Assembly: GCA_963746735.1 (NCBI GenBank)
Contig: CAVVCO010000008.1
Span: 1 to 64,000, forward strand
DNA: 64,000 bases
Source of the DNA: CAVSWT01 sp963746735
GTDB lineage: Bacteria; Bacteroidota; Ignavibacteria; Ignavibacteriales; Ignavibacteriaceae
Reading direction: 5' to 3'
A program made the translations under genes and the position numbers. Under the pieces are notes generated by a model. That model saw only the letters and a program-made list of their open reading frames with translations, had not been told where the DNA came from and ran no database searches. This document shows, piece by piece, positions 35,075 to 44,434 of the stretch; position 1 is the first letter of the stretch; every line of letters begins with the position of its first letter.

Positions 35075-35635
35075 TTAGGCTTTGCCCATTGCTTTATAGA
35101 GCCAGGCTTTTGCGGTGCTCCATTCGCGTTTAACAGTCGCGGGAGAGATATTTAGAATCTCCGAGGTTTCTTCAATTGTAAAGCCGGCAAAAAATCTAAG
35201 TTCAACAATTTTGCTTAAGCGTTCATCAAACATTTCAAGCTTCTTCAAAGATTCATCAAGAGCTAATATTTCTTCATTCTTTTCATCTGAAATAGAAAGG
35301 ACGTCATCTAATGACAAATTATTTTTGTCTTCGCCTCTTTTAATTGCTTGTCTTTTTCTCGCTCTATCTACTAAAATTTGCCTCATCGAATTTGCAGCTA
35401 CACCAAAAAAATGCCCCCGGTTTTGAAGCGATAGATTTTCGTCTCCAACAAGACGAATATACGCTTCATGAACAAGTTCGGTAGTTTGTATAGTTCTTTT
35501 TGAATATTCAGCTCTTAAATATTTTGATGCAAGCCTTCTCAGTTCATTATAGACCAAAGGAAGTAAAAGATGCATTGCATCATTGTCACCTTTATTGAAA
35601 TCCACTAAAAGTTGGGTAACATTTCGTGAAGACAT
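35075..35635 (-). CDS. ECF RNA polymerase sigma factor (TIGR02999-like)
   Basis: A 186-residue group IV sigma factor. Region 2 has LPLVYNELRRLASKYLRAE and TIQTTELVHEAYIRL; NRGHFFGVAANSMRQILVDRARKRQAIKRG is the strongly conserved section of the TIGR02999 family. Region 4 is LRFFAGFTIEETSEILNISPATVKREWSTAKAWL. No anti-sigma factor is present; instead the next gene is a Ser/Thr kinase, suggesting phosphorylation control, as proposed for similar pairs in other phyla. Confidence 0.93.
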   Translation of the reverse strand: MSSRNVTQLLVDFNKGDNDAMHLLLPLVYNELRRLASKYLRAEYSKRTIQTTELVHEAYIRLVGDENLSLQNRGHFFGVAANSMRQILVDRARKRQAIKRGEDKNNLSLDDVLSISDEKNEEILALDESLKKLEMFDERLSKIVELRFFAGFTIEETSEILNISPATVKREWSTAKAWLYKAMGKA

Positions 35636-35765
35636 TAATGGCCTAAATTAAGTTGGAATAAAACTATCATAGTTTAATTGTAAGTTACTTTATTGTTTAA
35701 GAGAGGTAAACAATACGAGCGCAAATGCCAATCATTCAATCGATAAAAATATAAAGAATTATTTG

Positions 35766-36894
35766 TTAACTTTCTTCAAAATTAAGATTAATATTTTTCT
35801 TTTTGAGATGCGAAAGAATATAATCAAAACAATTTTTATTCTCTCCTAAAAATTCAGGCGGGGATATTCCCTTTTTTGTATAAATATTTTTTGCAACTAA
35901 ATTTACGGCAGCAGTACATGTATACCCGGTGGTTCGTGCCATTGAAGATGTATTTGTTGAAGTATCATATTCATCATATAAATTATATACCAAAGTTTTA
36001 CGTTTTTTATTTTTTAATCCTTCAATTTTTATTTTTAGAACAGTAAATTCTTTTTCATTTTCTTTCAATTTCCAAAGAGGAAACAAAAGTTTTACGGTTA
36101 AATCCAGCGGGCGAACTTTTTCACCATTTTGTAATTCAATTAATTCTTCGCTAAAAAACCCTGTATCTTTTAAAAGCTTGATATCGTTTACATGTCCCGG
36201 ATAACGTAATGTTTTCTCTATCATGTTTGGAATTTTCATGGTCTTAATAAGTGTTCTTAATCCATCAGTATTAAATGCTTCGAGCTTGACCTACTTTTTC
36301 AAACTCCATTATTTCAACATCAGATAAAGCAGGTTTAACAACCAATTTATCATCTCTTAACAAACCGGGCAGGACGTGTATATTCTTCAATCACATCTAC
36401 GGGCGAGAAATGGAGCTTTATATTGATAGGGCAATTTTTTTTTCTTAGGAAGTCCTCCCACATAACATTAAAAGATTTTATTCCATTCTTTTGTTATGAT
36501 AGCCCAAAATAATGTTGCTTAAGCCTGGAGCAACTCCACAGTCAACAACAGCAGTTACATTTTTTTTCTTTGCCAGTTTATCAAGTTCGAAAGGATTTTT
36601 ATTAAAAAAAGAAATGTCAACCACATTTTTTGAGTGTTCGATTACTGTTTTAATTGTATCAAAACCCATAAATCCGGGTACTGCACATACCACCAAATCA
36701 CTATCGCTTATCGCTTGTTTAATATTTTCAGGGATAAATAAATCCGTTTGAACTGTCTCAAGCTTATGGAATTTTTTTAATCTTTTCAATTTATCAGAAT
36801 CAATATCAGCAACTTTGACGCGATACGATTTTGACAGATCAACAGCAATAGCACTGCCGACCATTCCGGCACCAAGTACAATAATTTTTGTCAT
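35766..36894 (-). pseudogene. Saccharopine dehydrogenase family protein (lysine dehydrogenase-like), frameshifted
   Basis: The N-terminal ORF (36894-36478) begins with a Rossmann motif, IIVLGAGMVGSAIAVDLS, and extends to DCGVAPGLSNIILGY. The C-terminal ORF (36239-35766) contains DEYDTSTNTSSMARTTGY and TCTAAVNLVA. Between them, short stretches in all three frames encode the expected bridge (for example VDVIEEYTRPARFVK and LVVKPALSDVEIMEF). At least three single-base changes are needed, near an A9 run at ~36436 and in C/G runs. The full protein would be ~375 residues, resembling L-lysine 6-dehydrogenase or saccharopine reductase. Several lesions in 250 bases suggest decay or poor local sequence quality. 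Confidence 0.8.
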
Positions 36895-36955
36895 AATTTT
36901 TTAAAATATTAAGTAATAAGATATAATTTCAAGATAGTATATTGTTAAAGATTAT

Positions 36956-37765
36956 TTATTGCATCTGATAAGTATGAACATCTCTTTGTGGAAATGGTAT
37001 ACTGATTTTATTTTCATCAAAAGCTTCTTTAACTTTTTCAATAATTTCAAAGTAAACATTCCAGAAATCAGGCAAGTTCATATATGCTCTAACAGCAAAG
37101 TTTACGCTGCTGTCTCCAAGTTCTTTAACAAGTATCTGGGGAGCCGGATCGGTTAGGATCCTTTTATCGTTTTCAATAATATTTTTAATCACAGACCTAG
37201 CTTTTTTAATATCATCCCCATAGCCAATTCCGAAAATCCATTCTGCTCTTCTTGTTTCATTAGCACTATAGTTTGTAATTGTGTCCCCCATAAGCTTGCT
37301 GTTTGGCACGATCAATTTTATGTTGTCAATAGTTTTTAATTTGGTATATAAAATTTGAATTTCTTCAACTGTCCCCATAGAGCCTGCTGCATCTATAAAA
37401 TCACCAGCTTTAAAAGGGCGAAAAATTATTAATAGAAATCCTGCCGCAAAATTAGAAAGGGCGCCCTGAAATGCTAGTCCAACTGCTAACCCGGCAGCGC
37501 CTATCACCGCAATGAAAGATGTTGTTTCAATACCGACCTGAGAAAGCGTTGCAATTATTACAAATGTTACAAGTACAGTATATACAACGTTAGTAGAAAA
37601 TGATACAATCGTGGAATCAATTTCTCTTTTCGCAAGTATTTTGCTTATTAATTTTTTTAATATTTTTGAGACCCACAACCCGATAACTAAAATTGCTATA
37701 GCCGCAATAACTTTAATCCCGTACATTGCAGCAAATTCTTTCAATTGAGGCAAGATGCTTTCCAT
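36956..37765 (-). CDS. MscS family mechanosensitive channel
   Basis: A 269-residue small-conductance mechanosensitive channel of the inner membrane. The pore helix reads GAAGLAVGLAFQGALSNFAAGF, with the Gly/Ala packing pattern of TM3, followed by FRPFKAGDFI at the entry to the beta domain. The last residues, ISIPFPQRDVHTYQM, are the classic C-terminus. Three membrane helices precede it, as in E. coli MscS. Expected role: release of solutes during hypo-osmotic shock. Single gene. Confidence 0.95.
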   Translation of the reverse strand: MESILPQLKEFAAMYGIKVIAAIAILVIGLWVSKILKKLISKILAKREIDSTIVSFSTNVVYTVLVTFVIIATLSQVGIETTSFIAVIGAAGLAVGLAFQGALSNFAAGFLLIIFRPFKAGDFIDAAGSMGTVEEIQILYTKLKTIDNIKLIVPNSKLMGDTITNYSANETRRAEWIFGIGYGDDIKKARSVIKNIIENDKRILTDPAPQILVKELGDSSVNFAVRAYMNLPDFWNVYFEIIEKVKEAFDENKISIPFPQRDVHTYQMQ

Positions 37766-38014
37766 ATTTTCTCCTTTTAAATTAATTAGTTTATTAAAAA
37801 TAAGAATATTTACCTGTTAAACCTTGTTCACAGCAATACATTATTTTTTTCTTTATTTTAAATATGAATTGTCCCGTTTAGACAATAGTTTTTATTTGAA
37901 TGGATTATGTAAGATTTATATAGTTTAATCCAAAATAAAAGAAATGACAAACAGCAGTTTAGTGTGATAGATAGAGTAATATAATAAATTATAATAATGT
38001 CTACAGACTAATGA

Positions 38015-39376
38015 TTACAAATTAATTGCTGCTTCAAAGGCCAACCTATCAATTGAAGCAATAAACTGAAAAACATATGGCTTTGCAGCATAATATTTAA
38101 AGTAAATAATAGGATTAAAATAAATATCCAAGCTCGTTTCCTTTTTATTTAAAGCGTTACCATATTCAGTTTCAATGATTCTTGGAGCCGCAAATTCACT
38201 TTCAAATTTTCTATAATAATAATCGTAGGTTATTTCATAATTAGTCTGAAAAACAGATAGTCCTATTCCACCATCTATAGACATTGTCTGACCAATAAAA
38301 ATTAATGGTGTGGTTAAGTTCAGTTCAATAAATTCGTAGTCTTTTATTTTAGCTTCATTTTTATAAAACCCAAATATTGTAACCCTATTAGAAACTCCAT
38401 CAACTTTTGTGTTTCTGTAAGCTAAATCTTCTAATTGATATAAATTGTTGTCTATTCCAAATCCTGCTACTACTTCAAGATTTAGATAACTTAACATACC
38501 AATATACTTTGATAAAAATTGTTTATAATTAATTGACAAGCGAAAAGGATGAATTTTATAGAAGGTTTGATTGTCATTTCCAAATTTTGAAGTTTCATAT
38601 ACACTTCCCGATCTAGTGTAATAATCATGCTGATAAGAATAACCAATTCCTAATGTCCAATTGCTGAATAAATGTTTATTTAAATAATATTCTCTTAAAA
38701 CCTGAGTTATTATAAAAGATGCTTTAATATTTTGATTATTCAAGTCTAAATCATCAAAAATATTCCACTGAAAAATGACATTCCGCAAGTCTTCTTTTTC
38801 ATATTTAGCAGGATTGTTTAGCATATCATTGAAAAGTTTCGATCTTTCTTTTTCAAGTTCTATCCTTTTTTTATAATAATTTTCGGTTTCATCATATTTT
38901 ATATTTTTGTCTTGAGAATAATATTTTACAATAAAAAAATTTGAAAGGTTAGAATCTTTTTTTTCGGATAAATCCATTGGAATTACTTTTTTTGTTCTGA
39001 TTTCATAATCGCTTAAATAATCCAGACAGAAATTTTTTAACTTATCATCTATCTCTTCATTTTTTACTTCTGCTTCTAATTGAAATAGCCAGGCATTAAA
39101 GTGACTAGCATATATATCTTTTATCTTCCAAAAATTTTCAGAAAAATATTTATCACCAGTTACCGTATCAAATTTTGCTTTTAAATTTTCTATAAAAAAA
39201 TAAATCATGTCGGGGTGAATCTTAGCAAATTCAGTTATAGGACCTGCAGCCTGGTCATAAAAATTTTTATTTTTTGTTATAGCTGATGGTAAGTAATCTT
39301 TAAATATAATCCCCATATTTTGAGCAAAGCATTTATCAAAGAATACAAAAAGCAATAGTATTAATACTTTCTTCAA
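38015..39376 (-). CDS. Exported protein of unknown function, probable outer-membrane barrel at C-terminus
   Basis: A 453-residue protein with a clear signal peptide (MKKVLILLLFVFFDKCFAQ). The first half is helical and charged. The second half alternates short aromatic-rich strands with turns (LGIGYSYQHDYYTR, FRLSINYKQF, LNLEVVAGFGIDN, SIDGGIGLSVFQTNYEITYDYYY) and ends with hydrophobic residues (EAAINL), consistent with a beta-barrel, which is an inference. No family recognised. Monocistronic. Confidence 0.6.
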   Translation of the reverse strand: MKKVLILLLFVFFDKCFAQNMGIIFKDYLPSAITKNKNFYDQAAGPITEFAKIHPDMIYFFIENLKAKFDTVTGDKYFSENFWKIKDIYASHFNAWLFQLEAEVKNEEIDDKLKNFCLDYLSDYEIRTKKVIPMDLSEKKDSNLSNFFIVKYYSQDKNIKYDETENYYKKRIELEKERSKLFNDMLNNPAKYEKEDLRNVIFQWNIFDDLDLNNQNIKASFIITQVLREYYLNKHLFSNWTLGIGYSYQHDYYTRSGSVYETSKFGNDNQTFYKIHPFRLSINYKQFLSKYIGMLSYLNLEVVAGFGIDNNLYQLEDLAYRNTKVDGVSNRVTIFGFYKNEAKIKDYEFIELNLTTPLIFIGQTMSIDGGIGLSVFQTNYEITYDYYYRKFESEFAAPRIIETEYGNALNKKETSLDIYFNPIIYFKYYAAKPYVFQFIASIDRLAFEAAINL

Positions 39377-39685
39377 AATCTTCCTCCCTGTAATTTTAAT
39401 TACTTATAAAATGAAATGTTTAATGAAGCTTTAGAGAGATTAAGCATTTCATGTTTATGCTGCTTTCGTTATTTTTTTATAAACAATTTATTATTTATTT
39501 TTTCTATAGAATAGGATGTGAATTTTAAATAATAATTTTTGCATGAGTTGGAATTCCCCTATTCTTTAGATTACATATTATAGAAATCTTCACAAATAAA
39601 ATTAATATTATTCATTATCTGGTTTGGATTAACATTCTAATATCAATTTTATTAAAAACACTTACTAAAAATAGGAAATATTTTT
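39377..39685. other. Intergenic gap between divergent genes (309 bases)
   Basis: AT-rich divergent promoter region for the exported protein (minus) and pncB (plus). No repeat, hairpin or small ORF stood out. Confidence 0.4.
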
Positions 39686-41245
39686 TTGCTAAAAAAATTT
39701 GATCAAAAAATTACCGAGGGCGCTTTATTTACAGATCATTATCAATTGTTAATGGCGCAGCTTTACTTTAAAAATAATCTTCATGAAAAAACAGTTCAGT
39801 TCGATCATTACTTCAGAAATTATCCTGACTACGGTTCACATAAAGCTGGTTACTGTATAAATGCAGGACTTGAATGGCTTATTGACTGGATGGAAAATAC
39901 TTCGTTTACCGAAACTGAAATTGAAATTTTAAAAGCACACAAAAATTCTAACGGCGAAAGATTATTTCATGATGACTTTTTAGTTTGGTTAAAAAAGAAC
40001 GGCAATTTTAAATCTTTATATATTAAATCTATTCCCGAAGGAAGAGTAGTTCATCCCAATGAACCTTTAACAATTGTAGAAGGCCCGGCAGCAATTGCAC
40101 AAATATTTGAAACAGTTTTGTTGAACAATCTAAACTTTCAAACATTAATTGCAACTAAAGCATCCCGCATAAAAGAAATTGCAAAAGGACAAATGCTTAT
40201 CGATTTCGGGGCGAGAAGAGCGCAGGACAGAGGAGCTATTGCTGCAGTTAGAGCGGCTTTAATCGGTGGAGCGGATTATTCTTCAAATGTCGGAATTTCC
40301 AATTTGCTGGGCTACCCTCCTAAAGGCACGCATTCTCACAGCATGGTTCAAATGTATTTAGCTCTTGGAATGACTGAATATGAAGCATTTCAAGCTTTTG
40401 CCGATTTATATCCTGATGAGTGTGTTTTATTAGTTGATACCATTAACACAATTGAAAGCGGTATTCCAAACGCAATAAAAGTTTTTAAAAATTTGAAGAA
40501 GCGCGGCCATAAGCCCATTGCTGTTAGATTGGATTCCGGAGACCTTGCTTATCTAAGTATCATAGCCGCTCAAATGCTTGATGATGCAAGTTTAGATGAA
40601 GTTGGAATTGTTCTTTCAAACGAGCTTGATGAAATGAACATCTGGCAAATCATAAGTCAGATTAGAGAAGATGCCCCGAAGCATCATGTTGATCCAGATA
40701 ACTTAATTAAGCGACTGACTTATGGTGTTGGAACTAGGCTTATTACTTCTGAAGGAGCCCCGGCATTAGGCGGAGTATATAAACTGGTGGCAGTTGAAAA
40801 TAAAAATGAATGGGTTCCTGCAATAAAAATATCGGAATCGGTTGAAAAAATTCCTGCACCTGGAAATAAACAAGTTTATAGGATTTATAAAAATACAAAT
40901 GAAGCTAGCGCAGATTTGGTTGCTTTAATTGATGAGGATATAATCGAAAGTCAGAAGTTAACTTTGCAGCATCCATTCGATCAAACTAAAAAAAGAATTT
41001 TAGACAAAAATCAAATTAAAGAAATTGAACCACTGCTTGTGGATATTTATAAGGATGGAAATCTTGTTTACGATTTTCCTTCAATTGAAGATATAAGAAA
41101 GCAGCGCGAACAAGATTTGAATAGGCTTGATACCGGAGTTAAAAGATTAATTTATCCGCACCTATATCACGTTTCCATCACTCCTAAAATTTGGAATTTG
41201 AGAAATGATTTAATTGATAAATTGAATAACTCAAATGGAGTCTAA
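39686..41245 (+). CDS. pncB: Nicotinate phosphoribosyltransferase
   Basis: A 519-residue enzyme converting nicotinate and PRPP to nicotinate mononucleotide in NAD salvage. N-terminal TDHYQLLMAQLYFKN is a hallmark, followed by VVHPNEPLTIVEGP, LIDFGARRAQDRGAIAAVRAA, the GTHSHSMVQMY loop, AVRLDSGDLAYLS (phosphoribosyl site) and TYGVGTRLITSEGAPALGGVYKLV. Its length fits the longer PncB form. The start is TTG; an AGGA sequence nine bases upstream supports it, and the first residues MLKKFDQKITEGALFTDHY give the usual spacing to TDHY. Its 3' end faces a convergent hydrolase gene across a palindrome-rich gap. Confidence 0.95.
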   Translation: MLKKFDQKITEGALFTDHYQLLMAQLYFKNNLHEKTVQFDHYFRNYPDYGSHKAGYCINAGLEWLIDWMENTSFTETEIEILKAHKNSNGERLFHDDFLVWLKKNGNFKSLYIKSIPEGRVVHPNEPLTIVEGPAAIAQIFETVLLNNLNFQTLIATKASRIKEIAKGQMLIDFGARRAQDRGAIAAVRAALIGGADYSSNVGISNLLGYPPKGTHSHSMVQMYLALGMTEYEAFQAFADLYPDECVLLVDTINTIESGIPNAIKVFKNLKKRGHKPIAVRLDSGDLAYLSIIAAQMLDDASLDEVGIVLSNELDEMNIWQIISQIREDAPKHHVDPDNLIKRLTYGVGTRLITSEGAPALGGVYKLVAVENKNEWVPAIKISESVEKIPAPGNKQVYRIYKNTNEASADLVALIDEDIIESQKLTLQHPFDQTKKRILDKNQIKEIEPLLVDIYKDGNLVYDFPSIEDIRKQREQDLNRLDTGVKRLIYPHLYHVSITPKIWNLRNDLIDKLNNSNGV

Positions 41246-41258
41246 TTAATACAGAAGT

Positions 41259-41376
41259 TATGCAATATTGCATATAACAAAAAGATGACATCTTTATTAT
41301 GCCAAGGTTTCCTGTAAAACAATAATTTCTGTTAGATATTAAGTAATGATTTTCTTTATAAAAAGATGTCATCTTT
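41259..41376. repeat. Cluster of palindromes between convergent genes
   Basis: Three perfect or near-perfect inverted repeats in 118 bases: TATGCAATATTGCATA (41259-41274), AAAGATGACATCTTT (41281-41295) and AAAGATGTCATCTTT (41362-41376). The last two are exact reverse complements of each other and so could also pair over a 66-base loop. The arrangement suits a bidirectional terminator or the ends of a small non-autonomous element. Confidence 0.6.
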
Positions 41377-41390
41377 CAGAATTGTGATTC

Positions 41391-42413
41391 TTAGTTTGAT
41401 AAAAAAGTCCCAACCACTTCTTCAAATTTTTTCATTTCACAGCCGGGCCCTAAGTGGCCGCATTTATTATTGAAAACATAAATTTCAGAGTTTATCATTT
41501 TAGCTAGATCCATTGCCGGGTTGGGGTTTACTATGTGATCAGTTAAATTAACAACTATTAGCACCCTTGCTTTGATATATTCTGATGCAAGTTTCATCGA
41601 TTCTGCATATTGCGAATAAATATCCTGCTGCATCATCGCCTTTAATTGAGACTCCCAATCATAAGATCTAAAATGCTTTTTTTGGACTTCATATCTTTCC
41701 TGCATAAATGCATCAATGTTTTCCGGGTCTGTTTGCTCAACTCTAAATTGCGGAGTCTGAGTATTTAGAGTTTGAATGTTGGTTATATCTTTTATTAATT
41801 CATCTTCGCTGAAATTATATTTGTGCCCTTGTTCAATTATATCTAATTCAGTTTTCAAAAAAAGAAGATCGTAAGAGGTTAATTTCGGCGAACCGACATA
41901 ACTAACAGCTTTGTCCATAAAATTCGGATAAGATGTAATCCACTGAAATGCCTGCATTCCGCCCATTGAACCGCCAACAACAGCATATATATGATTTATT
42001 TTTAAAACCTTCGTCAACAATTTATACTGCGAATTAACCATATCTTTAATATTAAAAACCGGAAATTTTGAATCGTGCTGTTCATCGCTATTTGATGGTG
42101 AAGACGAAATCCCATCGCCTAAAGCATCAATAGCAATAACATAAAATTTATCAGTATCAATTAATTTTTTAGGGCCTATTAAGCTAAGTAAACCTTCCGT
42201 GTCTCCGCCAAACCAGGTTGGAAAAATTATAATGTTTGATTTGTCTTTATTCATTTCGCCTGCAGTTCGATAGCCAATTTTACAGTTAGTGATTGTACTT
42301 CCATTTGTAAGGTTCAAATCACCAATGTCCGCTACTTTCAAATCGCCTTCAGCAAAAAGCAATGATGAAAACAATAGAGTTATTACTAAAATGAACTTAA
42401 ATTTTTTCGACAT
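41391..42413 (-). CDS. Exported alpha/beta hydrolase, MetX-like
   Basis: A 340-residue protein with a signal peptide (MSKKFKFILVITLLFSSLLFAEG) and the homoserine O-acetyltransferase-like alpha/beta fold. The nucleophile elbow is GGSMGGMQAFQW; the catalytic aspartate is likely in VVNLTDHIVNP and the histidine in NKCGHLGPGCE. Unlike biosynthetic MetX, this copy is exported, so a periplasmic esterase or acyltransferase role is more likely than methionine synthesis. Substrate unknown. Confidence 0.85.
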   Translation of the reverse strand: MSKKFKFILVITLLFSSLLFAEGDLKVADIGDLNLTNGSTITNCKIGYRTAGEMNKDKSNIIIFPTWFGGDTEGLLSLIGPKKLIDTDKFYVIAIDALGDGISSSPSNSDEQHDSKFPVFNIKDMVNSQYKLLTKVLKINHIYAVVGGSMGGMQAFQWITSYPNFMDKAVSYVGSPKLTSYDLLFLKTELDIIEQGHKYNFSEDELIKDITNIQTLNTQTPQFRVEQTDPENIDAFMQERYEVQKKHFRSYDWESQLKAMMQQDIYSQYAESMKLASEYIKARVLIVVNLTDHIVNPNPAMDLAKMINSEIYVFNNKCGHLGPGCEMKKFEEVVGTFLSN

Positions 42414-42625
42414 ATGATAATTTCCTTGAATTATTAAAACAAAAAGGAATTAAAAAAATGTTTAGCATAAGACTATTTTGATAAACTTTTAATATTTTTC
42501 AAACAGTTTTCCCTTTTTGAACAACAAACAAAACATAATTAGTTTAAGATTTAAAAACTATCTGAAAAAAAATCAAAAGTATGTTAAAATAAGTTATAAT
42601 AATTTTAGATAGGAGATAATTATTT

Positions 42626-43051
42626 ATGGATAATAATTTTATAATTCCTTCCGAAGTTTTGGAGCAAATAAAATTTGGTAATAAAATTGAAGCAATCAAA
42701 ATGCTTAGAGAAAAACTAAATATTGGGTTAAAAGAAGCAAAAGATTTAGTTGATAAAATCACTTCTAATAACAACATGGATAAAAATATTGGTGAGCAAA
42801 AGAATGTTTCAGTATCAGAAAAGGTGCTAGACTTTTTAAGAGAAGGCAAAAAAATAGATTGTGTAAAAGTTTTGAGGGAAGAAACTGGTTTAGGCTTGAA
42901 AGATTCAAAAGATATGGTTGAAAAAATTCTTTCAGAAAATTCTGAAGTTAGAGAATTATATTCTGCACACAACAGAGCAGGAGTAAGAAAATTTTTCTTT
43001 GTAGTTTCAATTTTAATATTAGTCTATTTAATAATTAACCTGCTAAAGTAA
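42626..43051 (+). CDS. Membrane-anchored protein with two L7/L12 C-terminal-like units
   Basis: A 141-residue protein. Two repeats resemble the C-terminal domain helices of ribosomal protein L7/L12: KIEAIKMLREKLNIGLKEAK (about 19-38) and KIDCVKVLREETGLGLKDSK (about 74-93), each followed by a D-L/M-V-E/D-K motif. A single hydrophobic helix lies at the C-terminus (KFFFVVSILILVYLIINLL). It is not the ribosomal stalk protein, which lacks a membrane segment and has a different N-terminal domain. Similar L12-CTD repeats occur in small uncharacterised bacterial membrane proteins. Single gene with an AGGAGA sequence upstream of the ATG. Confidence 0.8.
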   Translation: MDNNFIIPSEVLEQIKFGNKIEAIKMLREKLNIGLKEAKDLVDKITSNNNMDKNIGEQKNVSVSEKVLDFLREGKKIDCVKVLREETGLGLKDSKDMVEKILSENSEVRELYSAHNRAGVRKFFFVVSILILVYLIINLLK

Positions 43052-43224
43052 AATTAGTTGTTCATAATATTGATTTTGGCAGATTTTATCCGACTGCCTA
43101 TTTGAATATAAAATAATCGGGCATTATAGATATAAATAAAAATTAACTTTTCTTTTTTATTTTTAAATACTATTCTATATTTTCAATTTTGTACAATCAT
43201 AAAATAATATTTTTAGATGTGCCT

Positions 43225-43647
43225 ATGTTTGAATTACACCAACAATTGAAAAATGATTCATTCTTAATCGGGTCTTTTCCGCTCTCTCTTCTTTTACTTA
43301 ATAACGATTCAAATTACCCCTGGTTTATTTTAGTACCGCAAAGAGAAAATATTAAAGAGATATTTGAGTTAAGCGAAGAAGACCAGGTTCAGCTTTTAAA
43401 AGAGTCATCTTATCTTGCAGGATTATTGCAAAAAAATTACCGCCCTGATAAATTAAATATAGCTGCACTCGGTAATGTTGTCCCCCAGCTTCATTTGCAT
43501 CACATTGTCCGCTATAAAATAGATGCAGCCTGGCCGCAGCCCGTTTGGAATAAAGTACCTCCAAAACCTTATTCTGAAGATTTAAAATCTATTGTTTTTG
43601 AAAAATTAAAAGGCATTTTAAAAAATAATTTTACTTTCAAAATTTAA
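43225..43647 (+). CDS. HIT domain protein
   Basis: A 140-residue histidine-triad nucleotide hydrolase/transferase. The triad is HLHHIVR within PQLHLHHIVRY. The N-terminal section FLIGSFPLSLLLLNNDSNYPWFILVPQR matches the proteobacterial HIT subgroup that starts MFELHxQL. For this reason I chose the ATG at 43225 (MFELHQQL) rather than a TTG at 43189. Substrates in this subgroup are not established. Single gene. Confidence 0.9.
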   Translation: MFELHQQLKNDSFLIGSFPLSLLLLNNDSNYPWFILVPQRENIKEIFELSEEDQVQLLKESSYLAGLLQKNYRPDKLNIAALGNVVPQLHLHHIVRYKIDAAWPQPVWNKVPPKPYSEDLKSIVFEKLKGILKNNFTFKI

Positions 43648-43806
43648 TTCATTACCATTCATTCGCGATTAATTTTAATAAGAATTTTCAATGTATTCTT
43701 ATAAAAAAAACTTCTTATTCTTCTAAATTGAAATATTGATTACGAACATTTTCTCCATGTTTTAGTTAATTAAAAAATTTATTTAATTAATTATTAGGAG
43801 GTTGAT

Positions 43807-44280
43807 ATGCCGGCTAAAAAATTAAAAAAATTTCTGGATGATAATAATATCAAATACGTTTCAATCACCCATTCACCAGCCTTCACTTCTCAGGAAATAG
43901 CAGCATCGGCACATATTCCAGGGAAAGAGCTTGCCAAAACAGTCGTAATAAAAATTGAAAATAAGATAGCAATGGCAGTTATTCCCGGTTCATACAAAAT
44001 TGATTTACATTTCTTAAAAGAAATGCTGGGCCACGAAAATATTCGTATAGCAAGTGAATATGAATTTGTTGATAAATTCCCAGGTTGTGAAATTGGCGCG
44101 ATGCCGCCTTTCGGAAACTTATATGATATGGAGGTTTACGCAGCAGGAAGCCTTGCGGAAGATGAAGAGATTGCATTCAATGCAGGCACACACACCGAAC
44201 TAATTAAAATGTCATATAAAGATTTTGAAAGACTTGTTCATCCCAAAGTGTTTGAGTTTTCTTACTTATCAAAATTGTAA
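43807..44280 (+). CDS. YbaK/prolyl-tRNA deacylase-like protein
   Basis: A 157-residue YbaK/EbsC-fold protein, the editing domain family that hydrolyses mischarged aminoacyl-tRNA. Conserved parts: TSQEIAASAHIPGKELAKTVVIK (with the catalytic-type lysine), AVIPGSYKIDL, GCEIGAMPPFGNLYDMEVY and FNAGTHTELIKMSYKDFERLV. An AGGAGG sequence lies just before the ATG. Whether it edits Cys-, Ala- or other tRNA cannot be told by eye. Confidence 0.9.
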   Translation: MPAKKLKKFLDDNNIKYVSITHSPAFTSQEIAASAHIPGKELAKTVVIKIENKIAMAVIPGSYKIDLHFLKEMLGHENIRIASEYEFVDKFPGCEIGAMPPFGNLYDMEVYAAGSLAEDEEIAFNAGTHTELIKMSYKDFERLVHPKVFEFSYLSKL

Positions 44281-44290
44281 AATAAAATTA

Positions 44291-44421
44291 GATGAGGCAG
44301 CCTTAATCATTCAAACAAAAAAGGGAATCTATAAACCATCACGAAAATAGATTCCCGCAAACCTATATCCTCTGGGAGTGAGGAAAGAACGATTTTAATT
44401 TTAGATGTGAGACTACCTCAT
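44291..44421. ncRNA. Structured convergent 3' region, possible bidirectional terminator or small RNA
   Basis: Nested inverted repeats: an outer GATGAGG (44291-44297) with CCTCATC (44415-44421), an inner perfect 10-bp stem GGGAATCTAT (44323-44332) with ATAGATTCCC (44347-44356), and a CCTC/GAGG hairpin near 44370-44385. It lies between the convergent YbaK and NTF2-like genes. It could be a two-way terminator or a small structured RNA. No known RNA family motif (4.5S, 6S, RNase P) was recognised. Confidence 0.3.
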
Positions 44422-44434
44422 CTTAAAATATTTT

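Noticed and set aside
42544..42972. 142-codon minus-strand ORF over the L7/L12-like gene
   Set aside because: The plus-strand frame has recognisable L12 motifs, a ribosome site and a membrane helix; the minus frame is Ser/Phe-rich shadow.
42626..43051. Annotating the L12-like gene as ribosomal protein L7/L12 (rplL)
   Set aside because: It has two CTD-like units and a membrane helix, and lacks the L12 N-terminal dimerisation domain and an L10/RNA polymerase gene context.
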